From the NCBI GenBank assembly GCA_016840285.1, contig JAEOSR010000131.1, positions 1 to 59,436 of the forward strand: a stretch of DNA of 59,436 nucleotides, in the 5' to 3' direction. The DNA is from Candidatus Hodarchaeota archaeon. Lineage in GTDB: Archaea; Asgardarchaeota; Heimdallarchaeia; Hodarchaeales; Hodarchaeaceae. Of the stretch, positions 27,572 through 36,298 are shown one piece after another; position 1 is the stretch's first letter, and every line of letters begins with the position of its first letter. A program made the position numbers and the translations under genes. The notes under the pieces are model-generated. The model saw only the letters and a list, made by a program, of their open reading frames with translations. It was not told the DNA's origin and did not search any database.

Positions 27572-28738
27572 ATGGCTATATCCCATTCATTAAAGCGTAT
27601 CTTAGTTGTTGGCAGGGAGGTTGGGCCTATCGTCCAGTTACTTAAAGAAAGAATTCCTAAAGTATCAGTAGGAGCAGTTGACGTACTAGGCAACGAAGAA
27701 ACTCGTATCTATGCTGATTGGAAGTTTTCGATTGAAAAGCAGTCCCCAGATACTTCAATTTTGCGAATTAAACATCGTTCTATTCTTGATCTTCTTTTAG
27801 AATTAACATTAGTTATGTTAGAGGATATAGAGTTCGACTTATTGATTCCTCTCTCTCCTTTTCAAACTGAACCTCAATATGTTTACAGGTTAACACGAGA
27901 GATAGAGGTTTCTGCTCCGAGTTATAAATTATTAGAGCAAGTAACTTCTGCTTATGCATTTTTAACGAATATTTCATCAAAGTTTCCTGAATTAATGCCT
28001 TTAAATCCTTTTATATCTGATTTAACTGAAGTTCAGCCAATTAACTACCCAGCTGTTTTTGTTTCTCAACATAAACTGTACCGCATATTTTCAGATAAAC
28101 CAAATCCTTCTTTTGATTCATCAAATCAGTCTGGGTATCTTCTCCCAATCCCTCAAATTCACTGTGGATTCTTTTTAAGTTCTGCTCATCGTATAAGATT
28201 CCTTGGGCTACAAACCCTCTCCACTCCTCATGAACACGGATTTTTCTCAGATCACTTGGAGCAAAATGCGATGATTCCTTTTTCATTACCACCAGGGTTT
28301 GTTTACAAAAGAATTATCTCATACCTCTCTCAAATAATTAATCAATCAGGAATTGTTGGAATAATTACAATCTATTTTGGGCTATCGAAAAATGATATTT
28401 TCCCTATTTCATGTAACGTCTTACCTGACGAAACCTTTGACCTTTGGGAGAGAAGATCCCCAAAAACACTAGTTCCATTTCTTACATCACAAAAAGCTGA
28501 TTACATTCCTCAACTTACCGCTTCTGTTTATGCTTTTAAACTTCCTATATTTTCTCATCGTTCTATCAGAGTGCCTCCCTTACCCAAAGGCCTTTGTACT
28601 CAACGAAACTTACCTAGCGTGATCTCACATCCAAAATACCCAGTTTGCGCTATTTCAGGTACATCTTCCTCACCATCTAGCGCACACAGGCTATTTTTGC
28701 AGAAAAAAAAAGAAATCCTAGAGATTATTCACGCCTAG
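27572..28738 (+). CDS. ATP-grasp-like (COG2232-type) protein, degenerate
   Basis: 388 residues. The N-terminus KRILVVGREVGPIVQLLKE and the following VGAVDVLGNEETRIYADW resemble the pre-ATP-grasp Rossmann segment of archaeal COG2232-like carboligases. A central LLIPLSPFQTEPQYV also fits. The usual ATP-binding Lys/Glu signatures in the second half are not clear, so the protein may be a diverged or inactive member. Unusually many Ser, Pro and Phe residues occur in the C-terminal third. I hold this as a weak assignment. Confidence 0.4.
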   Translation: MAISHSLKRILVVGREVGPIVQLLKERIPKVSVGAVDVLGNEETRIYADWKFSIEKQSPDTSILRIKHRSILDLLLELTLVMLEDIEFDLLIPLSPFQTEPQYVYRLTREIEVSAPSYKLLEQVTSAYAFLTNISSKFPELMPLNPFISDLTEVQPINYPAVFVSQHKLYRIFSDKPNPSFDSSNQSGYLLPIPQIHCGFFLSSAHRIRFLGLQTLSTPHEHGFFSDHLEQNAMIPFSLPPGFVYKRIISYLSQIINQSGIVGIITIYFGLSKNDIFPISCNVLPDETFDLWERRSPKTLVPFLTSQKADYIPQLTASVYAFKLPIFSHRSIRVPPLPKGLCTQRNLPSVISHPKYPVCAISGTSSSPSSAHRLFLQKKKEILEIIHA

Positions 28739-29080
28739 AGTTTAGTTCACTGACCTTTTAATTTTAGAAATCTATACATTCCTATTTAGAATTCATTTTC
28801 ATTTAGTCTTGACTTTAAACCATAAAATGGGATTTTTCTAGATAAGCTGATACAAATTGAGGGTGATTCTGAAAATTTGTTCTGATGGTCTAGAAATATT
28901 GAAGTTACAAAGACCTACGGATGTGGAGTTTTTTGTAGGGTTCTGATTAGAAGCTAATTCTCCTTTTTATGACTTAAATGCGAAAAAGAATTACATAGAA
29001 ACCTCTATTAATCGTTTGAAAGCAAAAGAAAATGGAAACCTTTATGAATCATAATTTTTCCAGGACAATTAGGTGTTAAA
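28739..29080. other. AT-rich gene-free stretch
   Basis: About 340 bases with no gene that I can support and no recognisable structure. Near the end, AGGTG at 29071-29075 serves as ribosome-binding site of the next gene. Confidence 0.35.
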
Positions 29081-29488
29081 GTGGTTGGAACTGATTCATC
29101 AGCTAGTTTTGTGAGAGACGCGTTCAAAAAATGCGGTCCTGAACTTGTTTTCCGATTCTTTGGAAGTAATGGTAAAGTAATAGCAACAATTTCAAATTTA
29201 TCAGAACTAATATCTACATTACCCGAAATTCCAGCCACAATTGCTCAGTTTCATATCTTTCGTGAAACAACCCAAGGTCTTTTTGAATCAAAACAACTTA
29301 GTGGCCCAGTGGTCCGTTCAGATCTTGCCTTATGGATTAATTATGTTATAGGGGATGCAGAACTCTCTCGTAGAGTTTATGAAGTTGGAAAAGCGGAATC
29401 GAGTAATCCAGAAAATCTTAAGAAACGGGTTATTGAAATATTAAAACAACGAGAACAGGAATTAATAAATTTAATTCGTCCATCTTGA
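29081..29488 (+). CDS. DUF5752-like small protein
   Basis: 135 residues starting at a GTG with AGGTG five bases upstream; a stop codon lies 12 codons further back. The pattern LVFRFFGSNGKVIATISNLS, ELISTLPEIPATI, a QFHIFRETTQG region, DLALWINYVIGD and a closing KRVIEILKQREQEL matches the DUF5752 family as I remember it, a small domain often found beside glycoside-processing genes. The function is unknown and the neighbours give no clue here. Confidence 0.5.
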   Translation: MVGTDSSASFVRDAFKKCGPELVFRFFGSNGKVIATISNLSELISTLPEIPATIAQFHIFRETTQGLFESKQLSGPVVRSDLALWINYVIGDAELSRRVYEVGKAESSNPENLKKRVIEILKQREQELINLIRPS

Positions 29489-29679
29489 GATATTCCTAAA
29501 ACAAAAATTACTAAATCACCTCTTTTCATATTCATACTACAATTCTTCTCAATGAAGTGGAAATTTAACACCAGAATAATTTATTCTTTTAATAAACTCA
29601 AATTATCATATTCGCCAAACTTTCAAAAAACACCAAGATTCTCTTGATACAACGATTTATTGACAAATGCGGTGTATTT

Positions 29680-30918
29680 ATGTTCATTTTGCGACGAATA
29701 TTTGGCATGGATCCTCAAAATGATTTTTCAAAAGCACGAATGGCGTTTGATCAAGGAAAATACTCCATAGCTTCTAAATTGTTTGAGAAGAGCTACAAGC
29801 GGTTCGATACTATTGATATGAGAATTATTTCTTTGGAAAATGCTGCAATAGCAGCAGAATACGCAGATATGTTTGAAAAATCGCTAGAATTGTACTATAA
29901 CACCGTCCTTATTAAAATATCCTCGGGTCAAAAACCCAAAGGAGTCTTATCTGATATTGATAAAGCCGTACAAATGGCAAGACAGGGTGAGAAACTCTCT
30001 ATTCCTATAAACAAGCTTATTTTCATGAAATTCATAATTTTCCTTTCTGAAAAAGAATTTGATCAGTTATCCGCCTTGTATAACAGATTAAACATTGATT
30101 CTACAGATGAATACCTTGAAGCTGTTGAAAGAACTTGGACATTGATTCACTCGAGTGAAACCTTAGAGAAAAAAGAACTACTCCCACAGATTGACCTCCC
30201 AAAAGAATTTCAGACCATTTTGGACGTAGCTGAAAAAGTTATGCAACGGTGTTCCTTATGTGAGATTGAATTGAAGACCAGTGGTCAATCTGAAGACATT
30301 ACAAAAGGCACCGAATTTGATCTGTCTGCAACGCTGACATCACATGCAAATTTATCCATACAAAAAATAAATCTAAAAACAGGAACAAGAGGAAGACTGT
30401 TAACATCATCAATTCCTGACCTTCCATTAAAAATGAGCACGGGTGAAAACTATTCCATTATTTTCTCTCTCATTCCTAATCTGCCAGGAGAATGGTCGTT
30501 AGGTCCATTATCTCTGATCTATTCGATTTCAACCGAGTCAGGTGATTATCCAGTAACATCAGCTCCGATTTCTCTTATCGTTGAAGATGCAGCACCCGCT
30601 TTAAAGTTATCGATGAATTCTGAAACCATAGAAGAAGATTTGGAATACTTGATAACCATATATGCTGAGAATGTTGGAAAAACAGGGCTTCAAGATGTGA
30701 AAATTATTCCAGAAATCCCCGAAGGAATCAGAATCTATGAAGGAACCAGCGAGAAACATATCAGTACTTTAGGGGAAGGTGAATCATTTCAATATGAAAT
30801 TCGTGTTCGTTTTGACCTAGAAAGAACTCACTTTTCAGGATATATAATTAAAGCAAATGGGTATATTGAGGGCGCAAAAAAACTTGCTAAATGTTCTATT
30901 AAGCTAGGAGGCAGCTAA
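29680..30918 (+). CDS. TPR-like solenoid plus Ig-like domain protein
   Basis: About 412 residues. Residues 10-175 form a helical-repeat solenoid with TPR character (KARMAFDQGKYSIASKLFEKS, AAIAAEYADMFEKSLELYYN). Residues 185-310 and 315-410 are two beta-sandwich, Ig/CARDB-like domains (AENVGKTGLQDVKIIPEIP is typical of the NG-motif type). No signal peptide, so the Ig-like part appears to be cytosolic. An ATG at 29680 is preferred over a TTG at 29644; ATG 29707 is also possible. The solenoid-then-Ig order recalls adaptor 'ear' proteins in eukaryotes, which is only an analogy. Confidence 0.6.
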   Translation: MFILRRIFGMDPQNDFSKARMAFDQGKYSIASKLFEKSYKRFDTIDMRIISLENAAIAAEYADMFEKSLELYYNTVLIKISSGQKPKGVLSDIDKAVQMARQGEKLSIPINKLIFMKFIIFLSEKEFDQLSALYNRLNIDSTDEYLEAVERTWTLIHSSETLEKKELLPQIDLPKEFQTILDVAEKVMQRCSLCEIELKTSGQSEDITKGTEFDLSATLTSHANLSIQKINLKTGTRGRLLTSSIPDLPLKMSTGENYSIIFSLIPNLPGEWSLGPLSLIYSISTESGDYPVTSAPISLIVEDAAPALKLSMNSETIEEDLEYLITIYAENVGKTGLQDVKIIPEIPEGIRIYEGTSEKHISTLGEGESFQYEIRVRFDLERTHFSGYIIKANGYIEGAKKLAKCSIKLGGS

Positions 30919-30921
30919 AGG

Positions 30922-30950
30922 AAAATTCCTCTCCAGATAGAGGTTTTGAG
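30922..30950 (+). terminator. Hairpin after the solenoid-Ig gene
   Basis: After the stop codon at 30918 comes a short CCTCT/AGAGG hairpin followed by TTTTG. It is a weak terminator candidate and abuts the IS right-end repeat. Confidence 0.4.
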
Positions 30951-30990
30951 TGACTGTTCCGTGATACCTAGGCTTTTATCGCGAACGATA
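30951..30990 (-). repeat. IS605-family right-end repeat, copy 2
   Basis: 38 of 40 bases equal the copy at 4085-4124. On the minus strand it forms a TTTTATCG-TTCG-CGATAAAA hairpin (8-bp stem, UUCG tetraloop, extending to about 30993) followed by GCCTAGGTATCACGG. It directly follows the tnpB C-terminal remnant, which identifies it as the right end of an IS1341-type element. Confidence 0.65.
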
Positions 30991-30998
30991 AAAACAGC

Positions 30999-31096
30999 TC
31001 ATTCCTGCTTCATAGAGTCGTGCCCAGGAGGACCAGGTCTTACCAACTCTCCACAAGTGTTTAACGTCTCTGGGGAACTCTCAGCGACGAATCCTA
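30999..31096 (-). pseudogene. tnpB C-terminal fragment
   Basis: One minus-strand frame reads AESSPETLNTCGELVRPGPP and then GHDSMKQE before a TGA at 30999-31001. This is the variable tail that follows the RuvC domain in archaeal IS1341-type TnpB proteins. No catalytic part remains. It is followed immediately by the right-end hairpin at 30951-30990. The plus-strand frame here is not a gene. Confidence 0.65.
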
Positions 31097-31317
31097 TTGT
31101 TGTTTACTTTAGATTTTTATTTCAAATGATTGGTTTTCTCATTTGAAATTTGAAGTTCTGGTATTAGAAACCATTATTCATTTCTAACCTCCCTCGTTTC
31201 TTTGGCCAAAGAGTTACTAGGATTAGCCAGAAAAGCCTATAAAAGAGTCAACTATTAACAACCCTCTGTTACTTCTAATTATCCTCGTTTTGCTTCTAAA
31301 ACTAATAGTCATTCATC

Positions 31318-33459
31318 TTAGCTTGATCGAAGACCGAGTCTTGCGATAAAAGTGGAATAAAAAGCAAAACAGTCTACAGATTCTTTTTCATTTAAAGTGA
31401 TTGAGGAATGTACAATTCTATTTCTTAAATTTCTGAAGTGAGCTATTTTTTTCTCACTGGGAAGATCGAACCCATGATTTCGAAGTCTAGCTACTTGAAA
31501 CTGAAAATCAGGTTTCGAATAAATAGGATTTAAAACTAATTGTTGAAATCGAGTGGATAGGAGATTTTTGACTGCTGCATCAGCTTTGATCACAAAAAGT
31601 TCATAGTTACTCTCCTTAAAAGCGTGTTTGGCTTGGTTCCAGAGAACTCGAACATAATTGATGTTTTTTAATGCCTGTTCTGGATCCAAACTCTTTGTAG
31701 CGAATTCTTTACGTGAGGATTCTTGGTAATTTTCAATAGTATAAGATATCCTGTTTATTACCTGACTGTAACTAAGAAAAGCGGAAATATTGACAAATAG
31801 CACAATAATTGTTATTATAATTGTCGGTACTATCAAAACGAACATTAATTCTAACGAATTGGAGATATCAAGAGGAAGAAAATGGATTGAAAAAAAAGTA
31901 AAACTTAGAAAATTCAAAATATCAAAGATGATTATCCCAATTAGGAAATATAGAAACCACTCTATTTTTCGATGAAGACGTTTCGCTACAACTAATGTTT
32001 CTTTTTCGGATGACTCAATAAGATTCAATAATCCAAATGTCTTGAAAGGGATGTTTGTAATTGGGATTAAAATGGATTTGTTAGGAACCTCTTTTATTTT
32101 GAAAATCCCGCTAAAACTATTCTTGAGAATTTTATAGGTATTCTGTAACGGCGAAGGAACAGACCACTGATTTATTCGATACCATTTTCCTTTCCAATCC
32201 AGATAAGTTAGATATCCTGGTATTGCGATTAATGTGACAAAACAAAGAAATATCGCAGGAAGAGTCCAAACGAATGGTCTGGATAAAACATATTCAAAAT
32301 GAATGTAAAACAACCCTACTGCATTCGATTCAGGGGAGATCTTCAAATAGTATTTTCCAGCATCAATATTTGTCAAAGAGATATTGAACTCTTTATCAAT
32401 AATTTGATTGTTTTCTTCAAAAGGATCTCTATGAATTCGATTTTGCTTACCTTCATCATAGATCTCGATTGTAGAGTCTTCTAGAATTTTTTTTTCAGGA
32501 TCAGGCCCAAATACCCTTATAAATAAATTTGCTCTACTAGAATTTACCATAAACCAGAAATAATAAGGTTTTCTGGGAGAAAAAAGCTGATTGGATCGTA
32601 TTGAAATAGTTTGATTATGAGGTAACCTTCCTGCAGTTTCAAAGCTATAAAATTCATCTTCAGAAATGAAAGAGATGTTATATTCCCCTAGTGAGGAAAA
32701 AGCCTCTGGATTATGTCCTATTACAATGAAGTAAACATCATCAAAATAAGCATTCCACGAATAGTTATAACTTCCTTCTATAATTGTGTCTGGAGGAGCC
32801 ACTGGATTTTGGGAATGTCCTTGACGATAAATTGTGATTTTGGCTTTATGAAGAACACTTGGCTCTGATTCTTTCAAAAATAGGGTTCCATTTTGATTTC
32901 CTTTTAAATTAACTTTCCAATAATGATTTTCATGATCTATGGTGAAATTAGCCTGAGAAATTGAGCTCTTAACTTCTCGTGCAGCAATCTCATTATATCC
33001 TAATGGGGGAATACTTACTAGAATGCTATAGTTTAGATTTCCAATTTTAACAGGTCTTGTATCATCCACCTGTATTCTCCAATTTCCACTTATTAATGTT
33101 TTCCAAGCCCCTAAATATTTAGTCGGATGAATCGCTCTTTCGATCTCAGAAATTGCTCCTGAGGGATTATAGATCGTTACATTAAAATTAAAATCAGGAT
33201 CGATAGAGAAATAACCTTCTTGTCCTTGAATAATTTCACGAAGTAGATACGTATGTGACGATGATTCATTAGTGAAGAATGCACTGAAGGGAATCCCACT
33301 TCTCAAAACTATATCCGAAGTGCTTGTTATCTTATTTTGGGGATCTATTATAATCTTTGAAGTTGAACTTCGGGGAAATGGAGAAGACCAGAGAACGAGG
33401 AAACTCAATGTGATAACACCAATCAGTAACATCTTGAGTTTATGGGACATAATTCTCAT
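31318..33459 (-). CDS. Membrane protein with extracytoplasmic domain and cytosolic HEPN-like domain
   Basis: 713 residues. A signal-anchor (KMLLIGVITLSFLVLW) is at residues 8-25. A large extracytoplasmic beta-rich region with at least two jelly-roll-like repeats runs to about 400 (each with a FxIDPDF- or FNVTI-type turn). A membrane helix follows near 405 and two more near 510-580. The cytosolic C-terminus (about 605-713) is helical and ends in a HEPN-like motif, RNLRNRIVHSS, that contains R-x4-H. HEPN domains are often RNases or nucleotidyl-transfer partners. It may be a receptor with a cytosolic effector; this is inference. Confidence 0.6.
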   Translation of the reverse strand: MRIMSHKLKMLLIGVITLSFLVLWSSPFPRSSTSKIIIDPQNKITSTSDIVLRSGIPFSAFFTNESSSHTYLLREIIQGQEGYFSIDPDFNFNVTIYNPSGAISEIERAIHPTKYLGAWKTLISGNWRIQVDDTRPVKIGNLNYSILVSIPPLGYNEIAAREVKSSISQANFTIDHENHYWKVNLKGNQNGTLFLKESEPSVLHKAKITIYRQGHSQNPVAPPDTIIEGSYNYSWNAYFDDVYFIVIGHNPEAFSSLGEYNISFISEDEFYSFETAGRLPHNQTISIRSNQLFSPRKPYYFWFMVNSSRANLFIRVFGPDPEKKILEDSTIEIYDEGKQNRIHRDPFEENNQIIDKEFNISLTNIDAGKYYLKISPESNAVGLFYIHFEYVLSRPFVWTLPAIFLCFVTLIAIPGYLTYLDWKGKWYRINQWSVPSPLQNTYKILKNSFSGIFKIKEVPNKSILIPITNIPFKTFGLLNLIESSEKETLVVAKRLHRKIEWFLYFLIGIIIFDILNFLSFTFFSIHFLPLDISNSLELMFVLIVPTIIITIIVLFVNISAFLSYSQVINRISYTIENYQESSRKEFATKSLDPEQALKNINYVRVLWNQAKHAFKESNYELFVIKADAAVKNLLSTRFQQLVLNPIYSKPDFQFQVARLRNHGFDLPSEKKIAHFRNLRNRIVHSSITLNEKESVDCFAFYSTFIARLGLRSS

Positions 33460-33752
33460 TGGTTGGACTCCATTGGAGGGGGTGTAAAAATATCAATTTG
33501 ACTGTTAGTTGCTCTAGTCATTTTTCACCTGTATTGAGAATGACTATTCTGAATTGAATCAATTACCTATATTAACTATATTAACTATGAAGCTATAATA
33601 TACAAGCTTTAAAAAAAGTAATCAATTTACCTTTTGATTAACTTAATATAGTTCTCTATTGATTATTCAACTAAAAGATTAAAACAAAATCCATTCTGAA
33701 CAGAATCAGAATTCCTCACTTTTAAATAGTATTATTTGGGTTTGGAAAAAAT

Positions 33753-34394
33753 TTGAGTCAGCGCATCCGTGTCTTCAAGAAAAGACTTCAAATTTCTCAG
33801 AAAAAATGGAATACAGTTCAAGGTCATTCATTAAGAACAGTAAATAACATATTAACCATCCTCTCAAGGTTAAATCTGACTCAACGTCCTGATGCCTTTT
33901 CAAAGACACTTTTAACTAAGTTTGCTGATATTCCAGAACGATTAGCTTATCATCTAGCCGAACTAATAAATAAAAGTATATCTGAGCTTTTTTCTTATAT
34001 TGATCAATTAACTGATATTGTCAGAGAAATGAGGAAAATAGAGCGAACTTTTCGATTAGATTTCTCTGTGATGGCGAGAAAGCACGTGGTGGAAGCAACT
34101 GATACATGGCCTTATGATCTCGAGATCATAGAGCAAGCAGAAAGAACTATTCAAGAAATAGTTGATATGTACGAGACTGAACTTACACTCCGAAAGCAGC
34201 TCTTAATGGAAATTCAAGAATCAATTTCTTTACAGCCCGTAAAGATCACAACCTACTTGGTTCTCTGGACATCAGAAATTTACATTGAATCTACGCGGAT
34301 ACATGAACTTATTGAAGAATTCACCCACGTCGAAAAAGTGTGTGAGAGGGTGTTTCAACAGGATTCTTATAACTCGGTTCCTAAATCTCGATGA
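33753..34394 (+). CDS. Helical protein of unknown function
   Basis: 213 residues, entirely helical with heptad-like spacing (ELINKSISELFSYIDQLTDIV, AERTIQEIVDMYETELTL), basic at the N-terminus. No membrane helix, zinc motif or catalytic motif. It starts at a TTG without a strong ribosome-binding site. It is convergent with the FtsZ-like gene and separated from it by about 40 bases. I do not recognise its family. Confidence 0.5.
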   Translation: MSQRIRVFKKRLQISQKKWNTVQGHSLRTVNNILTILSRLNLTQRPDAFSKTLLTKFADIPERLAYHLAELINKSISELFSYIDQLTDIVREMRKIERTFRLDFSVMARKHVVEATDTWPYDLEIIEQAERTIQEIVDMYETELTLRKQLLMEIQESISLQPVKITTYLVLWTSEIYIESTRIHELIEEFTHVEKVCERVFQQDSYNSVPKSR

Positions 34395-34431
34395 TTATAT
34401 TTGTCAAGCTATTTAGAATCTAATCCAAAAT

Positions 34432-35850
34432 TTAGCTTGCATGAAAATTAGCTGATTTTAAAATGCTGTTAATTGAGCCATTATGGAATCCGTTGACTAG
34501 AAGGCCTTGAACTTTATCATTAACAGCATACTCAGGTTCTCCTTTCTCTAAAAGTCCTTTAACTAGATTCATGGATGCTTTTAAATCATTACGAGCACTC
34601 TCCTCAAATCCAGCTCTAAAAATTGCAACACCTCTTAATTGAGAATTATGTGGCCCAACTTGTGAGACAAAAACACATCTTTTATCTCCTGCAGTTAAAT
34701 GGTCAGGTGTATGTCCAATCAGATCAGAGCTCATTGATTGAATAGCAGAAAAAAGACCTGTATAAAGACAAACTTCCTGTCCAGCAGGACGGTGACTTGC
34801 GAATAAGGGAAGACCACCATCATCGAAAACATAAATCTCAGAATCAGAAAAAATCTTGTTCAAAACCTTAAAACGCTCATCTTCATCAGAAGTCTCAGAA
34901 AAAAGCACGGGTTCCGTAGAATTTCTCTCACCTGAAGTTTCACATGAGGCTAGTTTCGGAATTACAGAATTAAGAAGGTCTATTGAGGTCGAATTGTGCA
35001 TAATGCTACCTATCGGATGGGAATCAGTTAAAATAAGAACGATATTATAACCTGACACTTGGGAATCAATCACATTAGAGAAAACTATTTCGATTTCTTT
35101 TCCAAAGGTTTTGGCAATTTGTTTGGATGTTTCGTTCGTAGCTTTCAGGCTAAGTGATCCTACAGAAGTTATTGATACAAATATTATCTGTAATCTCTCA
35201 AGCTTTTCAGGCAAAGCAGAAACAAGTTTCTCACCAATTTGATCAATAGAATCTCCTATCGCATCATTCAAGTCCTTAGATGAGGAAATTCCATGATACA
35301 TACACTCAGAATTACCAAAAATTCTAATTAAATTAGAAAATGACACTCCAAATCCAGAAGATGGAGTAAGTCCTGATATTATGCTATCTAAGAATATTAA
35401 AAACTCCCATCGACCTTTACTAAGAGAACAATCAAAATTAAAATAACATTCACCAAAAATTGCTTTTTGATCTTGTGATAAACCTTTTCCAGTATCAATA
35501 AATAAGGAGATAGAGCCAGAAAATTCGATAGAAGCTAAAATTGCTCCCATAACTTTGAAAATTCCGTCCTCCGAGGAATTAAATATAAATATTAGAAAAT
35601 ATGAATTCAAAAGACGATATATTTGAGGCATCATCGTTTCAGAATCAAAAATGACTACCTGATCACACATATCAGTTTTATATGAAGATTTTGTTGTTAT
35701 AAACAGTTGAGGAAGACGAGCTTCATTTTTTGTCGCTAAATACTTTTTAATAATATCTAATTCGATTGTTAAATCCTCACCAATACACACTATCTTCCCA
35801 CGAGGACGAAAATATTCCAATATTGAGTTTCGATCAGTTTGTGAGCTCAA
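34432..35850 (-). CDS. Degenerate FtsZ/tubulin-like protein with longin/roadblock-like C-terminus
   Basis: 472 residues. Residues 18-165 have a Rossmann-like order (KIVCIGEDLT, QLFITTKSS, FLIFIFNSSEDGIF where FtsZ has its GGGTGTG loop, ISLFIDTGKG). Residues 168-275 follow the FtsZ C-terminal domain order: GVSFSNLIRIFGNSE (compare NxDFADVRTVM), a central helix, LQIIFVSITSVGSLSLKATN, then EIEIVFSNVIDSQ. The nucleotide signature is missing, so GTP binding is unlikely. Residues 335-440 look like a longin/roadblock-like domain (EIYVFDDGGLPLFASHR, later RGVAIFRAGF, then a long helix). No such fusion is known to me. Assignment rests on pattern reading only. Confidence 0.5.
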   Translation of the reverse strand: MSSQTDRNSILEYFRPRGKIVCIGEDLTIELDIIKKYLATKNEARLPQLFITTKSSYKTDMCDQVVIFDSETMMPQIYRLLNSYFLIFIFNSSEDGIFKVMGAILASIEFSGSISLFIDTGKGLSQDQKAIFGECYFNFDCSLSKGRWEFLIFLDSIISGLTPSSGFGVSFSNLIRIFGNSECMYHGISSSKDLNDAIGDSIDQIGEKLVSALPEKLERLQIIFVSITSVGSLSLKATNETSKQIAKTFGKEIEIVFSNVIDSQVSGYNIVLILTDSHPIGSIMHNSTSIDLLNSVIPKLASCETSGERNSTEPVLFSETSDEDERFKVLNKIFSDSEIYVFDDGGLPLFASHRPAGQEVCLYTGLFSAIQSMSSDLIGHTPDHLTAGDKRCVFVSQVGPHNSQLRGVAIFRAGFEESARNDLKASMNLVKGLLEKGEPEYAVNDKVQGLLVNGFHNGSINSILKSANFHAS

Positions 35851-36298
35851 AGCTGATTTCTCTTTCGTTTAATGGATTAAGCAATCCCCTTCTAATACTA
35901 ACATGAGAAAGGGGATTTTCAGAAAACAGGGGATTATAATCTTTAACAATTACTTCAATACCCATATTATGTAGATTATACAAGTTTATCTACATGATTT
36001 CCATTCTAGTTGTGTTCACAAGTAGATGAGCTATCATAAAAGAACTAGAAACCTTTATGCAACCGTAAATTCTTTGTGTCAAACATCAATTATCTAGCAT
36101 TAAAATATGGGGTTTTTAGAGTATTTACACAAACCACAATCAATTATTATGAGAAGAAACGCTATCAAACTATTGGAAGCATTATTGTAGTAAAATCACT
36201 TTTTTACAGGGATTGTATTCCTGCTTTTAAACACATAAAAAGGATAGCAGAATTCACAAAGTAATTCTCTTCTTCTTTAAAGCATATGGTAGGCTATA
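35851..36298. other. Divergent intergenic region
   Basis: About 450 AT-rich bases between the FtsZ-like gene and arcS. A 62-codon plus-strand frame at 36076-36264 is rich in Tyr/Ile/Lys, has no ribosome-binding site and no recognised motif; I leave it out as noise. No structured RNA is evident. Confidence 0.35.

Noticed and set aside
30946..31146. Plus-strand frame over the IS remnant
   Set aside because: The same bases read as tnpB tail and right-end hairpin on the minus strand, which explains the GC content better.
36076..36264. 62-codon open frame upstream of arcS
   Set aside because: No ribosome-binding site, no motif, AT-driven composition; more likely noise.
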